Shown: positions 1 to 7,510, numbered from the stretch's first letter. The stretch: DNA of 64,000 bases from Devosia sp. 2618 (GCF_040546815.1 NZ_JBEPOO010000001.1:2480001-2544000), one strand, 5' to 3'. Notes: a model not told the origin generated them from the sequence alone. Numbers and translations: made by a program.

Positions 1-1253
1 TGCAAGCTATCCTGCGCTGGGCAAACGAAAAAGGCGTCGGCATCATCCCGCAGGGCGGCAATACCGGGCTGGTCGGCGGCCAGGTTCCACTGCGCGGCGA
101 CGAAGTCATTCTCAGCACCGCCCGGCTCGACCGCATCCGCGCCATCGACCCGGCAGCGGGCGCGATGACCGCAGAATCAGGCGTCATTCTCGCCAATGCG
201 CACGAGGCAGCCGAAGCCGAAGGGGTGATTCTGCCGCTCTGGCTGGCCTCCCAGGGGTCTGCCCGGATCGGCGGCGTGCTGTCGACCAATGCCGGTGGCG
301 TCAATGTGCTGGCCTATGGCAATGCGCGCGACCTCACCATGGGCGTCGAAGCCGTTCTGGCCGATGGCCGCCTCTATCAGGGCCTCAATTCCCTCAAAAA
401 AGACAATACCGGCTACGATCTCAAGAACCTTCTGGTCGGTGCCGAAGGCACGCTGGGCATCATCACCGCCGCCACGCTCAAGATTTTCCCCAAGCCCGAA
501 GATTACGAAACCGCCATTGTCAGCCTCTCGAGCCTCGATGCCGCGCTGCGCCTCTTTGAATACCTCCGCGAGCGCGCCCGCCGCCGCTTGAGCGCCTTTG
601 AAATCGTGCCGCAGCTTGGCCTCGAAATGCAGCTGCGTCAGGGCATGCTCGACCGTGACCCTACCCCCGGCCCCTCCCCGTGGTATGCGCTGATCGAAGT
701 CTCCCGCCTCACCAAGGGCGCATCGGGCACTTTGATGACCGCCATCGAAGCGGCGTTTGCCGCAGGTCTGGTCGACAATGCGGTGTTTGCCGAATCGCTC
801 AGCGACCGCACCCGGATGTGGGCGTTCCGCGAGCAGATGAGCGAAGTGCAATCGAAGGAAGGCGCTTCCATCAAGCACGACGTGTCGGTCCCCATCGACA
901 ATGTGCCCGAGCTGATCACCGAAGGCATCGCCGTTGCCGAAAAGCTCATCCCTGGCATCCGCGCCGTGCCGTTCGGCCATCTGGGCGACGGCAATATCCA
1001 CTTCAACTTCAGCCAGCCTGTCGGCGCCGACCCCAAGACCTTCATGGCCGAATCCGACGAAAAACTGCACGAAGCCATCTACGACATCGTCCTGCGCCTC
1101 GGCGGCTCCGTCTCGGCCGAACACGGCATCGGGCAGCTCAAGGTCGATCTGCTGCGGCAGGTGAAGGACCCGGTCGCGCTGCAAATGATGCGCTCGATCA
1201 AACAGGCGCTGGACCCCAAGGGCATTTTGAACCCGGGCAAGGTTTTGGGGTGA
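1..1253 (+). CDS. FAD-linked oxidase, D-lactate/2-hydroxyacid dehydrogenase type (5' end outside window)
   Basis: The frame is open from base 3 at the window edge, so the N-terminus is missing. The first visible part has the FAD pyrophosphate-binding signature PQGGNTGLVGG, followed by the rest of the PCMH-type FAD domain (YDLKNLLVGAEGTLGIITAAT). The C-terminal half is the FAD-oxidase C domain, with GHLGDGNIHFN and SAEHGIG near the end, which carry active-site His and Glu residues in this family. The family oxidises D-2-hydroxyacids such as D-lactate or D-2-hydroxyglutarate and passes electrons to quinone, cytochrome or ETF. The exact substrate cannot be read from the sequence. An internal ATG at 165 is too late to be the start because it would remove the FAD motif. 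A family A palindromic repeat follows the stop. Confidence 0.9.
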   Translation, partial: QAILRWANEKGVGIIPQGGNTGLVGGQVPLRGDEVILSTARLDRIRAIDPAAGAMTAESGVILANAHEAAEAEGVILPLWLASQGSARIGGVLSTNAGGVNVLAYGNARDLTMGVEAVLADGRLYQGLNSLKKDNTGYDLKNLLVGAEGTLGIITAATLKIFPKPEDYETAIVSLSSLDAALRLFEYLRERARRRLSAFEIVPQLGLEMQLRQGMLDRDPTPGPSPWYALIEVSRLTKGASGTLMTAIEAAFAAGLVDNAVFAESLSDRTRMWAFREQMSEVQSKEGASIKHDVSVPIDNVPELITEGIAVAEKLIPGIRAVPFGHLGDGNIHFNFSQPVGADPKTFMAESDEKLHEAIYDIVLRLGGSVSAEHGIGQLKVDLLRQVKDPVALQMMRSIKQALDPKGILNPGKVLG

Positions 1254-1262
1254 GAGGCTGCG

Positions 1263-1389
1263 TCACGTCCTCGTGGTTCGAGGGTCGCTGCGCTCCCACC
1301 TCACCATGAGGACTTCTCTTTGTGAGGTGTTCAAGTAGCCCTCATGGTGAGGTGCGAGTTCTTCACGAGCCTCGAACCACGAGGGCGTG
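1263..1389. repeat. Family A palindromic intergenic repeat, copy 1
   Basis: Begins with CCTCGTGGTTCGAGG and ends with its reverse complement CCTCGAACCACGAGG. A second nested pair, CACCTCACCATGAGG and CCTCATGGTGAGGTG, lies inside, so the whole unit can fold into a two-part hairpin. Related copies are at 13317-13465 and 37198-37310 and a fragment at 14856-14884. It sits in the gap after the FAD oxidase stop codon. No coding capacity is apparent. Confidence 0.85.
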
Positions 1390-1455
1390 CCCCAACGCAC
1401 AGTCACCTATTTGTGCCGTCTTGCACCGCTTTGCCCACGGGCCCATCTACCCGTC

Positions 1456-2013
1456 ATGCTGCTCAACATCCAATTCCTCGACGACGCAACCCGTCCGCCG
1501 GTGCAAAAGCTTGATGGTCTGACTGAGGACCAGCGCGAGGCCGGCCATCATTTGCGGATAATCCACGATCACCTGCGCGCCAATATGGTCACGCTCGGCA
1601 AGATGATCGACCGCGCCAATGCGGGCACCGTCACCCGCAGCGAGATTGCCGAAGAAACCAGCGCGCTTGCCATGGTCGCCAACTATCGGCGCTTCGGAAA
1701 TCTCTGCGGCCAGCACTGCCAGATCGTCAATACGCACCACTCCATTGAGGACCATCACCTGTTCCCCGTGCTCGGCCGCCAAAGCCCCGGTTTCAAGGCC
1801 ATCGCCGACCGGCTAACGGCCGAACATGTCGTGGTGCACGAATTGCTGGAACGGCTGGTCGACGCACTAAACGCATTGGCCAATGAACCATCACAATCCC
1901 GCTTCGACGACGCCAAAACCGTCTATCACGCCCTCGAACGCGTCCTGCTCTCCCACCTCGGCTGGGAAGAAGAAGCCATGGGCGATGCGCTCGGGTATTT
2001 CGGGATCATGTAG
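1456..2013 (+). CDS. Hemerythrin-like HHE-domain protein
   Basis: 185 residues from the ATG chosen here. An upstream in-frame ATG at 1387 would place 23 codons inside and just after the palindromic repeat and was rejected. The protein is mostly helical and has the His/Glu spacing of the hemerythrin HHE domain: HHLRIIHDH near residues 31-39, THHSIEDHHLFP near 93-104, AEHVVVHELL near 122-131 and SHLGWEEE near the end. Members bind a di-iron centre and take part in oxygen, nitric oxide or redox sensing or in iron handling. The specific role here is unknown. It stands alone between repeat elements, convergent with the SRAP gene. Confidence 0.8.
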   Translation: MLLNIQFLDDATRPPVQKLDGLTEDQREAGHHLRIIHDHLRANMVTLGKMIDRANAGTVTRSEIAEETSALAMVANYRRFGNLCGQHCQIVNTHHSIEDHHLFPVLGRQSPGFKAIADRLTAEHVVVHELLERLVDALNALANEPSQSRFDDAKTVYHALERVLLSHLGWEEEAMGDALGYFGIM

Positions 2014-2030
2014 GCCGACCTTGCAGTCGA

Positions 2031-2174
2031 CACCCTCCCCCTTGAGGGGAGGGATCAAGGGAGGGGGTGAGTCACAACCACCGCACTCTTGGATAGATAC
2101 CCCCACCCTACTCGATCACGGACTTAGTTGAAGCTAAGTCCTATCTCGCTTCCCTCCCCTCAAGGGGGAGGGTG
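2031..2174. repeat. Family B palindromic intergenic repeat, copy 1
   Basis: The two ends are exact 23-base inverted repeats of the type CACCCTCCCCCTTGAGGGG at 2031-2053 and 2152-2174. Inside is a smaller hairpin, GACTTAG / CTAAGTC, around 2121-2140. The interior of copy 2 at 4959-5100 is clearly related (TCGATCAC, GATACCCCC, CTATCTCGCTTCCCTCC). It lies between the convergent hemerythrin-like and SRAP genes. Confidence 0.85.
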
Positions 2175-2205
2175 GACGACTGAAAAACCTCTGCAAGATA
2201 GTCTA

Positions 2206-2937
2206 TCAAAACAAATCCAGCTGCCCGCCACCACCCGCCACCTTCTTCACCCTTGGCTGCGGCTTGGCGATTTCCGCCCGCTCGATCAGTCCCGGATCAT
2301 CATCCCGCGCTGAGTTCACCCGCGTCGATACCGGATGAAACTTCAGCACCCCATCAGCCAGCGGCAGCGCCAACTGCCCGGCCTCGGCCGCCCGCACGTC
2401 GCGCACATTGAGCCAGTCATCGACCGCCGCGCCTTCCAGAATCACCGGCATCCGGTCGTGGATTTCCGACAGCTGTGGATTGGCCGGCACGGTGATGGTC
2501 GCGACGCTGTCGATCTCTTCCCCGTTCGGTCCCATCCACGTCGCGTAAAGCCCCGCCAGCGCCATCGGGCGGTCGTCGCTCATGGTGATGTAATAGGGCT
2601 GTTTGGATTTATCGGGATTGGTGTGCCACTCGTAATAGCCGCTGGCCGGGATGATGCAGCGGCCGTGCTTGAGCGTGTCTCGAAAGGCCGGCTTTTCGGC
2701 CATGGTTTCGGCGCGGGCATTGATCAGCAGTGGAAATTCGCGCGGGTCCTTGACCCAGCCGGGCACCAGACCCCAGCGCGCAAAGTGCCCCTCGCGCCGC
2801 CCCTGCGCCTCCCAGATGGCCGCAACAGGCTGCGTCGGCGCGATATTGTAGCGCGGCACAATGTCGATGCTCTTGAGCAGCTTGAACAGCTCAACCATCA
2901 TTTCTGGCGGCAGCGTGGAGGCGTAGCGTCCGCACAT
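2206..2937 (-). CDS. SOS-response-associated peptidase (SRAP, YedK/HMCES family) with C-terminal clamp-motif tail
   Basis: 243 residues starting MCGRYAS. In this family the initiator Met is removed and Cys2 forms a stable thiazolidine crosslink with abasic sites in single-stranded DNA, shielding them from cleavage. The other active-site residues are visible: N73 in LINARAET, E103 in GYYEWHT and H160 in LSEIHDRMP. The start is fixed by Cys2 and a GAGGAG ribosome site just upstream, although the frame stays open further 5'. The last ten residues are a flexible glycine-rich run ending QLDLF. That matches the sliding-clamp-binding consensus QL(S/D)LF. It is divergent from the Nudix gene, and I see no LexA box in the short shared promoter. 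Confidence 0.93.
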   Translation of the reverse strand: MCGRYASTLPPEMMVELFKLLKSIDIVPRYNIAPTQPVAAIWEAQGRREGHFARWGLVPGWVKDPREFPLLINARAETMAEKPAFRDTLKHGRCIIPASGYYEWHTNPDKSKQPYYITMSDDRPMALAGLYATWMGPNGEEIDSVATITVPANPQLSEIHDRMPVILEGAAVDDWLNVRDVRAAEAGQLALPLADGVLKFHPVSTRVNSARDDDPGLIERAEIAKPQPRVKKVAGGGGQLDLF

Positions 2938-2993
2938 GATCCAATCTCCTCGATTAACGAAGTAGAGGTAATCTCTGCGCATACGAATCGCAA

Positions 2994-3008
2994 ATGAGCC
3001 AGAAGTGA
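2994..3008 (+). other. Four-codon leader frame overlapping the Nudix start
   Basis: ATG AGC CAG AAG TGA reads as MSQK and stops with a TGA that overlaps the GTG start of the Nudix gene (GTGA at 3005-3008). The arrangement would allow translational coupling, but it could also be chance. No clear ribosome site precedes the ATG. Confidence 0.25.
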
Positions 3009-3403
3009 CCGATCTCCCGAACGCCGCCAGTGTCGCAATCGTCCGCGAGGGCAAGGTGCTGCTGATCAAGCGCGCCTATGCCCCGTACCAGAATTTGTGG
3101 ACCCTGCCGGGCGGTCGACTGGAGCCGGGCGAGACCATCGAACAATGCGCCATCCGCGAAATTTCCGAGGAGGTCGGCCTCACCATTCGCAATCCGCGCC
3201 TCGTGATGGAGCAGGAACTGGGCCGCGAAGGCACCTATCGTCTGGCCGTGTTCGTCACGCGTGATTTCTCGGGCCAGCTTCGCGCCTCCGATGAGGTTGC
3301 AGACCACAAATGGATGGACCCGACGGCGCTGATCGCGCTGCGCACCACCAGCCGCCTCGATGACGTGCTCGCGAGGGCCTTCGCCGTTCTGGCGCAAAAC
3401 TGA
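3005..3403 (+). CDS. Nudix hydrolase
   Basis: 132 residues with a GTG start. The Nudix box lies at about residues 36-59: GGRLEPGETIEQ, then the metal-binding REISEEVGL, fitting GX5EX7REUXEEXGU. The N-terminal strand ASVAIVREGKVLLIKR and the PYQNLWTLPGG run are typical of MutT/ADP-ribose pyrophosphatase-like members. These enzymes hydrolyse nucleoside diphosphates linked to another moiety. The substrate cannot be predicted here. The short shared promoter with the divergent SRAP gene may suggest co-regulation, which is speculative. Confidence 0.9.
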   Translation: MTDLPNAASVAIVREGKVLLIKRAYAPYQNLWTLPGGRLEPGETIEQCAIREISEEVGLTIRNPRLVMEQELGREGTYRLAVFVTRDFSGQLRASDEVADHKWMDPTALIALRTTSRLDDVLARAFAVLAQN

Positions 3404-3430
3404 TATGGAAAAACAGAACCCTCAATGGCC

Positions 3431-3508
3431 GTCATTGCCCGGCTCGTCCGGGCAATCCATCTTCTGCCATCGCGCAGTGTGGATCGCCGGGCCAAGCCCG
3501 GCGATGAC
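3431..3508. repeat. Family C palindromic repeat (GTCATTGCCCGG type)
   Basis: Two imperfect hairpins in tandem. GTCATTGCCCGG with CCGGGCAAT makes the first, and GATCGCCGGG with CCCGGCGATGAC makes the second. The outer ends GTCAT and ATGAC are also complementary. Sequences of this pattern are common intergenic palindromes in Hyphomicrobiales. It fills the gap between the Nudix gene and the next gene, and its right end is 22 bases before that start codon. Confidence 0.75.
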
Positions 3509-3530
3509 CAAGGAACGGTGAGACCTCAGC

Positions 3531-3896
3531 GTGCGAAAACTAATCACTGCCATCGCCGCTCTGCTCGCTTTGTCCACGGTGCCGAGCCTGGCCATCGACC
3601 CGCCCTATCAGCGGCAGATGGAGCGGCTGGCCGAGATCATGGGCAGCCTTTATTTCCTGCAGCCGCTCTGTCAGGCCGGTACGCAGGACTGGCGCGAGCA
3701 GATGTCGGAACTGATCGATCTCGACGAGCCCGATGAGGATCGTCGCCAGCGGCTGGCCGGGGCATTTAACGTCGGCTACACCGCCTATTCGCGCTTCCAC
3801 CGCGCCTGCACGCCCGCCGCTCGCGAGGCTTTGGGGCGGCTTCTGGTCGAAGCCGAGCGCAATGCGCGCGACATCCATACGCGGTTTGCCGAATAG
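3531..3896 (+). CDS. TIGR02301 family exported protein
   Basis: 121 residues with a GTG start. A signal peptide, MRKLITAIAALLALSTVPSLA, precedes the mature start IDPPYQRQ. The body matches what I know of the TIGR02301 family of Hyphomicrobiales: YQRQMERLAEIMGSLYFLQPLC, then ERRQRL-like GAFNVGYTAYSRFHRACTPAAR, with two cysteines that could pair in the periplasm. The function is unknown. The start codon follows closely on the family C repeat, so its ribosome site must lie in the short ACCTCAGC-side spacer and looks weak. Confidence 0.8.
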   Translation: MRKLITAIAALLALSTVPSLAIDPPYQRQMERLAEIMGSLYFLQPLCQAGTQDWREQMSELIDLDEPDEDRRQRLAGAFNVGYTAYSRFHRACTPAAREALGRLLVEAERNARDIHTRFAE

Positions 3897-4010
3897 CGGC
3901 GTTAACGGATGCAGGGTAGGTATCCGCCTCCTTACAATCGCGCACTTCCCGTTAACCTTCGGGTTACTTCCTGCGCGCCTCCCCTGTTTCTCCGTGCTAA
4001 CCCCAGCGTC

Positions 4011-4289
4011 ATGACAACGACCAAAACCATGTTTGCGCCCGCGTCCGGGCATACTGTTTTTGACCGCGACCAGGGGGAGCGCCAGCTTGCCCTTGAGTAT
4101 CTGGCCGAGGCCTGGAACGAGGCCGAAGATGACGGCGTGCAGAGCGCCGCTCTGGCCCATGCCTCGCTGTTTGCGGCGCTGGCCACCTTTGTCAAAATGC
4201 ATGGCGACGATGCCACCGCCGAGTTGATGGCGCTGCTGCCCGACCGCATCCGGTCCGGCGAATACAACCTCGATCGCATCCTGCAGTAG
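4011..4289 (+). CDS. Hypothetical protein, 92 residues
   Basis: Starts MTTTKTMFAPASGHTVFDRD. The frame extends upstream to 3909, but that part is rich in Pro and Cys and looks non-coding, so the ATG at 4011 was chosen. The protein is acidic and helical (LALEYLAEAWNEAEDDG, SAALAHASLFAALATFVKMHGDDA, ELMALLPDRIRSGEYNLDRIL) with no signal peptide or membrane segment. I do not recognise the family. The pattern of short amphipathic helices suggests a small cytoplasmic all-alpha protein, perhaps binding another protein. Codon use is like its neighbours. Confidence 0.7.
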   Translation: MTTTKTMFAPASGHTVFDRDQGERQLALEYLAEAWNEAEDDGVQSAALAHASLFAALATFVKMHGDDATAELMALLPDRIRSGEYNLDRILQ

Positions 4290-4349
4290 CCCTGCCTTAT
4301 TGAGCGCAAACACGCCGCTATAGTCGAAGTCCTTGAGGGAGATTCGACT

Positions 4350-4904
4350 ATGCGCATGATCACAACAGCACTCGTCGCTCTATTGCTGTCCGGCCCGGCT
4401 TTGGCACAGGAAGCAGTCAGCACCAATCCCTATGACGATATGGTGGTGAGCGACGACCTTTCGGCGCTGCCCGAAGCTGTGCGCGCCATGCGCCAGCAGC
4501 TAATCGATGCCACCAAATCAGGCGATATCGAAAGCCTTCAGGCCATCATCGACGCCCAGGACACTCCGCCCACTGTCAGCTTCGGCCTGCCCGATGACCC
4601 GGTCGCCTATCTCAAGGAACAGTCCGCCGATCCAGAAGGCCGCCAGATCCTTGCCGTGCTGCGCAATGTGCTCGAAGCGCCCTATGCCAAGATCGACGCC
4701 TCCAGCGAAACGCCCAGCTATGTCTGGCCCTATCTCGCCGTGGTCCCCGATATTTCAAACCTGACACCCGCCCAAACCGTCGACGCCTATCGCCTCGTCA
4801 GCGACGAAGACCTCAAAGGCATGACCGAATTTGGCGGCTGGTTCGCCTGGCGCGTCTTCATCGGCACCGACGGCGAATGGCAAATGTTCGTCTCGGGCGA
4901 CTGA
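4350..4904 (+). CDS. Hypothetical exported protein, 184 residues
   Basis: A clear signal peptide, MRMITTALVALLLSGPALAQ, has an AxA-type cleavage site (ALAQ). A GAGGGAGA ribosome site precedes the ATG. The mature part is acidic and contains VRAMRQQLIDATKSGDIESLQAIIDAQ, which resembles a helix-loop-helix, and ends with GWFAWRVFIGTDGEWQMFVSGD, a segment with the look of an SnoaL/NTF2-like fold end. I cannot assign a function. It is probably periplasmic. A repeat-rich gap follows. Confidence 0.75.
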   Translation: MRMITTALVALLLSGPALAQEAVSTNPYDDMVVSDDLSALPEAVRAMRQQLIDATKSGDIESLQAIIDAQDTPPTVSFGLPDDPVAYLKEQSADPEGRQILAVLRNVLEAPYAKIDASSETPSYVWPYLAVVPDISNLTPAQTVDAYRLVSDEDLKGMTEFGGWFAWRVFIGTDGEWQMFVSGD

Positions 4905-4958
4905 GGGAGAATGCAGATGCCAAGCAACTGAACCAGTTGCTTCGACCTATCAGTCGAT

Positions 4959-5100
4959 ACCCTCCCCCTTGCGGGGAGGGATCAAGGGTGGGGGTGATGC
5001 TTCCGCCAACGCGCATGGGGGAGATACCCCCTTCCTGCTCGATCACAGAGTTAGCTGAAGCTAACGCCTATCTCGCTTCCCTCCCCGCAAGGGGGAGGGT
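4959..5100. repeat. Family B palindromic intergenic repeat, copy 2
   Basis: Exact 22-base inverted ends (ACCCTCCCCCTTGCGGGG type) at 4959-4980 and 5079-5100. The arm differs from copy 1 by compensating changes at both ends (TTGAGG to TTGCGG, with CCTCAA to CCGCAA), which preserves pairing. An internal hairpin, GTTAGCTGAAGCTAAC, lies at about 5050-5065. Confidence 0.85.
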
Positions 5101-5162
5101 GTCGACTGCGACGCCAGTGCATTTTAGACACGTGGCCGCAATCAGACGTTAGAGCACACCAC

Positions 5163-5215
5163 CTTCACCTCGCCCCTCAGGGGAGAGGTCGCCCCGCAGG
5201 GGCGGGTGAGGGGTG
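5163..5215. repeat. Family D palindromic repeat, copy 1
   Basis: Runs CTTCACCTCGCCCCT, GGGGAGAGGTCG, then GGGCGGGTGAGGGG. It is the reverse-oriented relative of the element at 24218-24268 (CCCCCTCACCC ... GACCTCTCCC ... AGAGGTGAAG). Hairpins CCCCTCAGGGG and GCCCCGCAGGGGC can form inside. Confidence 0.65.
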
Positions 5216-5377
5216 CGATTCATCCGCGCCACTCATTTCCCAGCAGGCCACCATGCCGCCACCCCGCACACCGCACCATTCTTGAAAATCGCCTCTGACT
5301 GCGCCATGTCTGGGGTCCCACCCGCCAATACAATTTTGGCCGATTGAGCGGACCGTTTGTCCGGGAAGCAAGAGACC

Positions 5378-6208
5378 ATGACCATCCACCTGCGCGCCGA
5401 CCGTGCCGTGTTCCGTTTTTCCGGCCCAGAGGCGCACAAGCTGCTCAACGATGTCGTCACCGGCAAAATCCCGGACAGTGACACCGGCACGGCCGCATGG
5501 TGGGCGCTGCTGTCGCCACAGGGCAAAATCCTCGCCGAAGGGCTCGCGGGTTGGACTGACAACGCAATCTGGCTCGATGTGCATCAGTCCGTGGCAGACG
5601 ATTTCTTCAAGCGCATGAAAATGTACCGGTTGCGCGCCCAGGTCGTGATCGACGATCTGCGCGAAAGCCACCGCGTCGGTTTCTCCGATGCCGCCGCGCC
5701 AGACCTGATCAGCCATGCCGACCGGCTTGGCCCCGTCGTCATCGGCTATCGGATCATCGCCCCGGTTGACGCCACCGCCGCTTGGGTTGCTGACGACACC
5801 GCCTACCGCGCCGCGCGCATTGCCGGCGGTCTGCTCGAACAGGGTGCCGACTTCCCGGCCAACGACACATTCGCCCACGATATCGGTCTCGATATTCTCG
5901 AAGGCATCGACTTCGTCAAAGGCTGCTATGTCGGGCAGGAGGTGGTCAGCCGCATGAAGCATCGCGGCACCGCGCGCCGCCGTCCGGTGCTGGTAAGTGG
6001 CATCGATGCGCCAGCCGGCACGCCAGTTATCAGCGGCACCCGCGAAGCTGGTAGCATCGGGCAGGTCGTTGATGGCAACGCCGTCGCCATTGTGCGGCTC
6101 GACCGCATCACCGATCTCGGCGCCGTCACGGTCGATGGCAAGCCAGTGACACTCACCCTCCCCTCCTGGGCCACATATTCGTTCGGCGACACCGCGCCGG
6201 AGGACTGA
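5378..6208 (+). CDS. YgfZ/GcvT-like folate-binding protein
   Basis: 276 residues. It is a GcvT-fold protein with the YgfZ signature KGCYVGQE at residues 181-188, where Cys183 is the conserved residue. YgfZ proteins bind tetrahydrofolate and help assemble or repair iron-sulfur enzymes such as MiaB. The N-terminal half (FRFSGPEAHKLLNDVVTGKI, WWALLSPQGKILAE) and the C-terminal barrel (GSIGQVVDGNAVAIVRLDRI) are both present, so the gene is intact. A TTG at 5357 is an alternative start, but the ATG at 5378 begins the conserved region. The downstream HD hydrolase runs in the same direction after 76 bases. Confidence 0.88.
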   Translation: MTIHLRADRAVFRFSGPEAHKLLNDVVTGKIPDSDTGTAAWWALLSPQGKILAEGLAGWTDNAIWLDVHQSVADDFFKRMKMYRLRAQVVIDDLRESHRVGFSDAAAPDLISHADRLGPVVIGYRIIAPVDATAAWVADDTAYRAARIAGGLLEQGADFPANDTFAHDIGLDILEGIDFVKGCYVGQEVVSRMKHRGTARRRPVLVSGIDAPAGTPVISGTREAGSIGQVVDGNAVAIVRLDRITDLGAVTVDGKPVTLTLPSWATYSFGDTAPED

Positions 6209-6284
6209 TCGCGCGTAACGCGTCTGTCGAATCGAGCGGCGATTGGTTACTCTCGATGCTAACAGTCTGTTAGCATTTTGGGGC

Positions 6285-6890
6285 ATGATGGCACGTACGA
6301 GTGCACGCGCGTGGCAACGTATGTTGTCGGGGCGCCGACTAGATATTCTCGATCCTTCGCCAATGGATGTCGAACTCTCCGACATCGCGCATGGCCTTGC
6401 CCGCGTCGCTCGCTGGAATGGCCAGACTGAGGGGGATTACCCGTTTTCAGTGGCGCAGCATTCGGTGCTGGTGCTCGAACTGTTTCGCGCCCACGAGCCC
6501 GACAGCGACGCCATCAGCCAGGCCCAGGCCCTGCTGCATGACGCGCCCGAATATGTGATGGGCGACATCATATCCCCGTTCAAGGCGGCAATGGGCGGCA
6601 ATTACAAAGACGTCGAAAACCGCCTGCTCTCGGCAATTTTCCTGCGCTTCTCGCTGCCCGCCAACATGACCATCGCCTTGGCAAAGCAAATCAAAAAGGC
6701 AGACCGGGAAGCCGCGTTCTTCGAGGCGGTGCACTTGGCAGGCTTTGAGGATGGCGAGGCACGCAAGCTGTTTGGCGAGCCGAGCCTTCCCGCCTTTGAC
6801 GTCGATGCCTTCGACCGTCTGATCCGCCCTTGGCCGACCCGCGAAGCGCATGACCGGTTCATCGCCGCATTCGAGTCGCTGTCGGTCTGA
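6285..6890 (+). CDS. HD-domain hydrolase (YfbR-like)
   Basis: About 201 residues, starting at the first of two adjacent ATGs (6285 and 6288). The HD metal-binding residues are visible: H59 in FSVAQHS, H85-D86 in ALLHDAPEY and a distal Asp in KKADREAAFFE. The arrangement is like YfbR, a 5'-deoxynucleotidase, and other HD phosphohydrolases. The N-terminal RRLDILDPSPMDVELSDIAHGLARVARWNGQT is characteristic of this alphaproteobacterial group. The substrate is probably a nucleotide but is not determined by the sequence. It follows the YgfZ-like gene, and the pair may be co-transcribed. Confidence 0.82.
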   Translation: MMARTSARAWQRMLSGRRLDILDPSPMDVELSDIAHGLARVARWNGQTEGDYPFSVAQHSVLVLELFRAHEPDSDAISQAQALLHDAPEYVMGDIISPFKAAMGGNYKDVENRLLSAIFLRFSLPANMTIALAKQIKKADREAAFFEAVHLAGFEDGEARKLFGEPSLPAFDVDAFDRLIRPWPTREAHDRFIAAFESLSV

Positions 6891-6908
6891 GCCGCCGGGG
6901 GATTAACC

Positions 6909-6923
6909 TTAATAGACAATTAA
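6909..6923. promoter_or_regulatory. Perfect TTAA-N7-TTAA CtrA-type box
   Basis: TTAA at 6909-6912, seven bases (TAGACAA), then TTAA at 6920-6923, with a further TTAACC at 6903-6908. CtrA, the alphaproteobacterial cell-cycle regulator, binds TTAA-N7-TTAA. The box is 79 bases before the next start codon and 18 bases after the previous stop. The match is exact, but the site is AT-rich in a GC-rich genome and unproven. Confidence 0.5.
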
Positions 6924-7001
6924 ATTTGCCCCTCCCGTACCGTTATGGTTTCTGATTGGTTAACAAATCAAAGCCTTACGGTTCATTTCGGGACAAAAGC
7001 C

Positions 7002-7472
7002 ATGAAACTGCCAGACGGACATTTGCTGCTCGGCATGCTCTTGGGCGCCATCTCGGCAACGGCTCTGGCAACCATGGGTCCCGGCATGGTGGTGCAGGCC
7101 TTTGCCGATGCCAGCGTTGGGGGGATAGATCCGTCCCGCCTCGTGCGTTTTGAAGAACGCGACTACACCGTCGACTATGAGGACTGGGTGGCGACCGATC
7201 CCCTCTCCACCGCGATGGTCAAGAAAATCGAGGGTGGCAAGGTCAGCTACGTCAACATCACGACCACCGCGACCGGCACCTATTCGACCGACGCGATGTT
7301 TTCAAAGCATGTGCTCTATCCGGGGATAACCGTGTCCCAGGTGCCAGACGAGCGCGATTACAACCGCTTCTCGTACTGGACCAATGATGGCTGGACCTCG
7401 TTTGGAACCAGCAACGGCAAGTCGTTCATCTACCTGCGCAGCGGCAACGCCACCATGTACTCGCGCAACTAG
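7002..7472 (+). CDS. Hypothetical membrane-anchored or exported protein
   Basis: 156 residues from ATG 7002. The frame is open from 6945, but the upstream part overlaps the likely promoter. The N-terminus, MKLPDGHLLLGMLLGAISATALATMGPGMVVQAFA, has one hydrophobic segment that could be an uncleaved anchor or a signal peptide. The rest is rich in Tyr, Thr and Ser and predicted beta (DYTVDYEDWVATDP, YVNITTTATGTYSTD, YNRFSYWTNDGWTSFGTSNGKSF). I do not recognise a family. The CtrA-type box upstream and the convergent cell wall hydrolase hint at an envelope or cell-cycle role, which is inference only. Confidence 0.65.
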   Translation: MKLPDGHLLLGMLLGAISATALATMGPGMVVQAFADASVGGIDPSRLVRFEERDYTVDYEDWVATDPLSTAMVKKIEGGKVSYVNITTTATGTYSTDAMFSKHVLYPGITVSQVPDERDYNRFSYWTNDGWTSFGTSNGKSFIYLRSGNATMYSRN

Positions 7473-7480
7473 GCTGGCGC

Positions 7481-7496
7481 GGGGCATAACTGCCCC
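7481..7496. terminator. Weak hairpin between convergent genes
   Basis: GGGGCA, loop TAAC, TGCCCC in the 38-base gap between two convergent genes. It lacks a T tract in either direction, so it is at best a weak terminator or an mRNA 3' end structure. Confidence 0.3.
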
Positions 7497-7510
7497 ACCG
7501 CCCTGCCAGA

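Larger units (their letters stand above)
4905..5377. other. Repeat-filled intergenic region
   Basis: 473 bases without a credible gene. It contains family B copy 2 at 4959-5100 and a family D element at 5163-5215. A small inverted pair, AGCAACTG / CAGTTGCT, lies at 4923-4942, directly after the stop of the preceding gene and may act as a weak hairpin. The last 150 bases before 5378 must carry the promoter of the YgfZ-like gene, but I see no convincing -35/-10 pair. Confidence 0.7.

Noticed and set aside
4923..4942. AGCAACTG/CAGTTGCT as a terminator
   Set aside because: Short stem with no T tract; mentioned only in the intergenic note.
5177..6385. A 402-codon minus-strand frame opposite the YgfZ-like gene
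   Set aside because: The plus-strand gene has the family motif KGCYVGQE; the minus frame has none.
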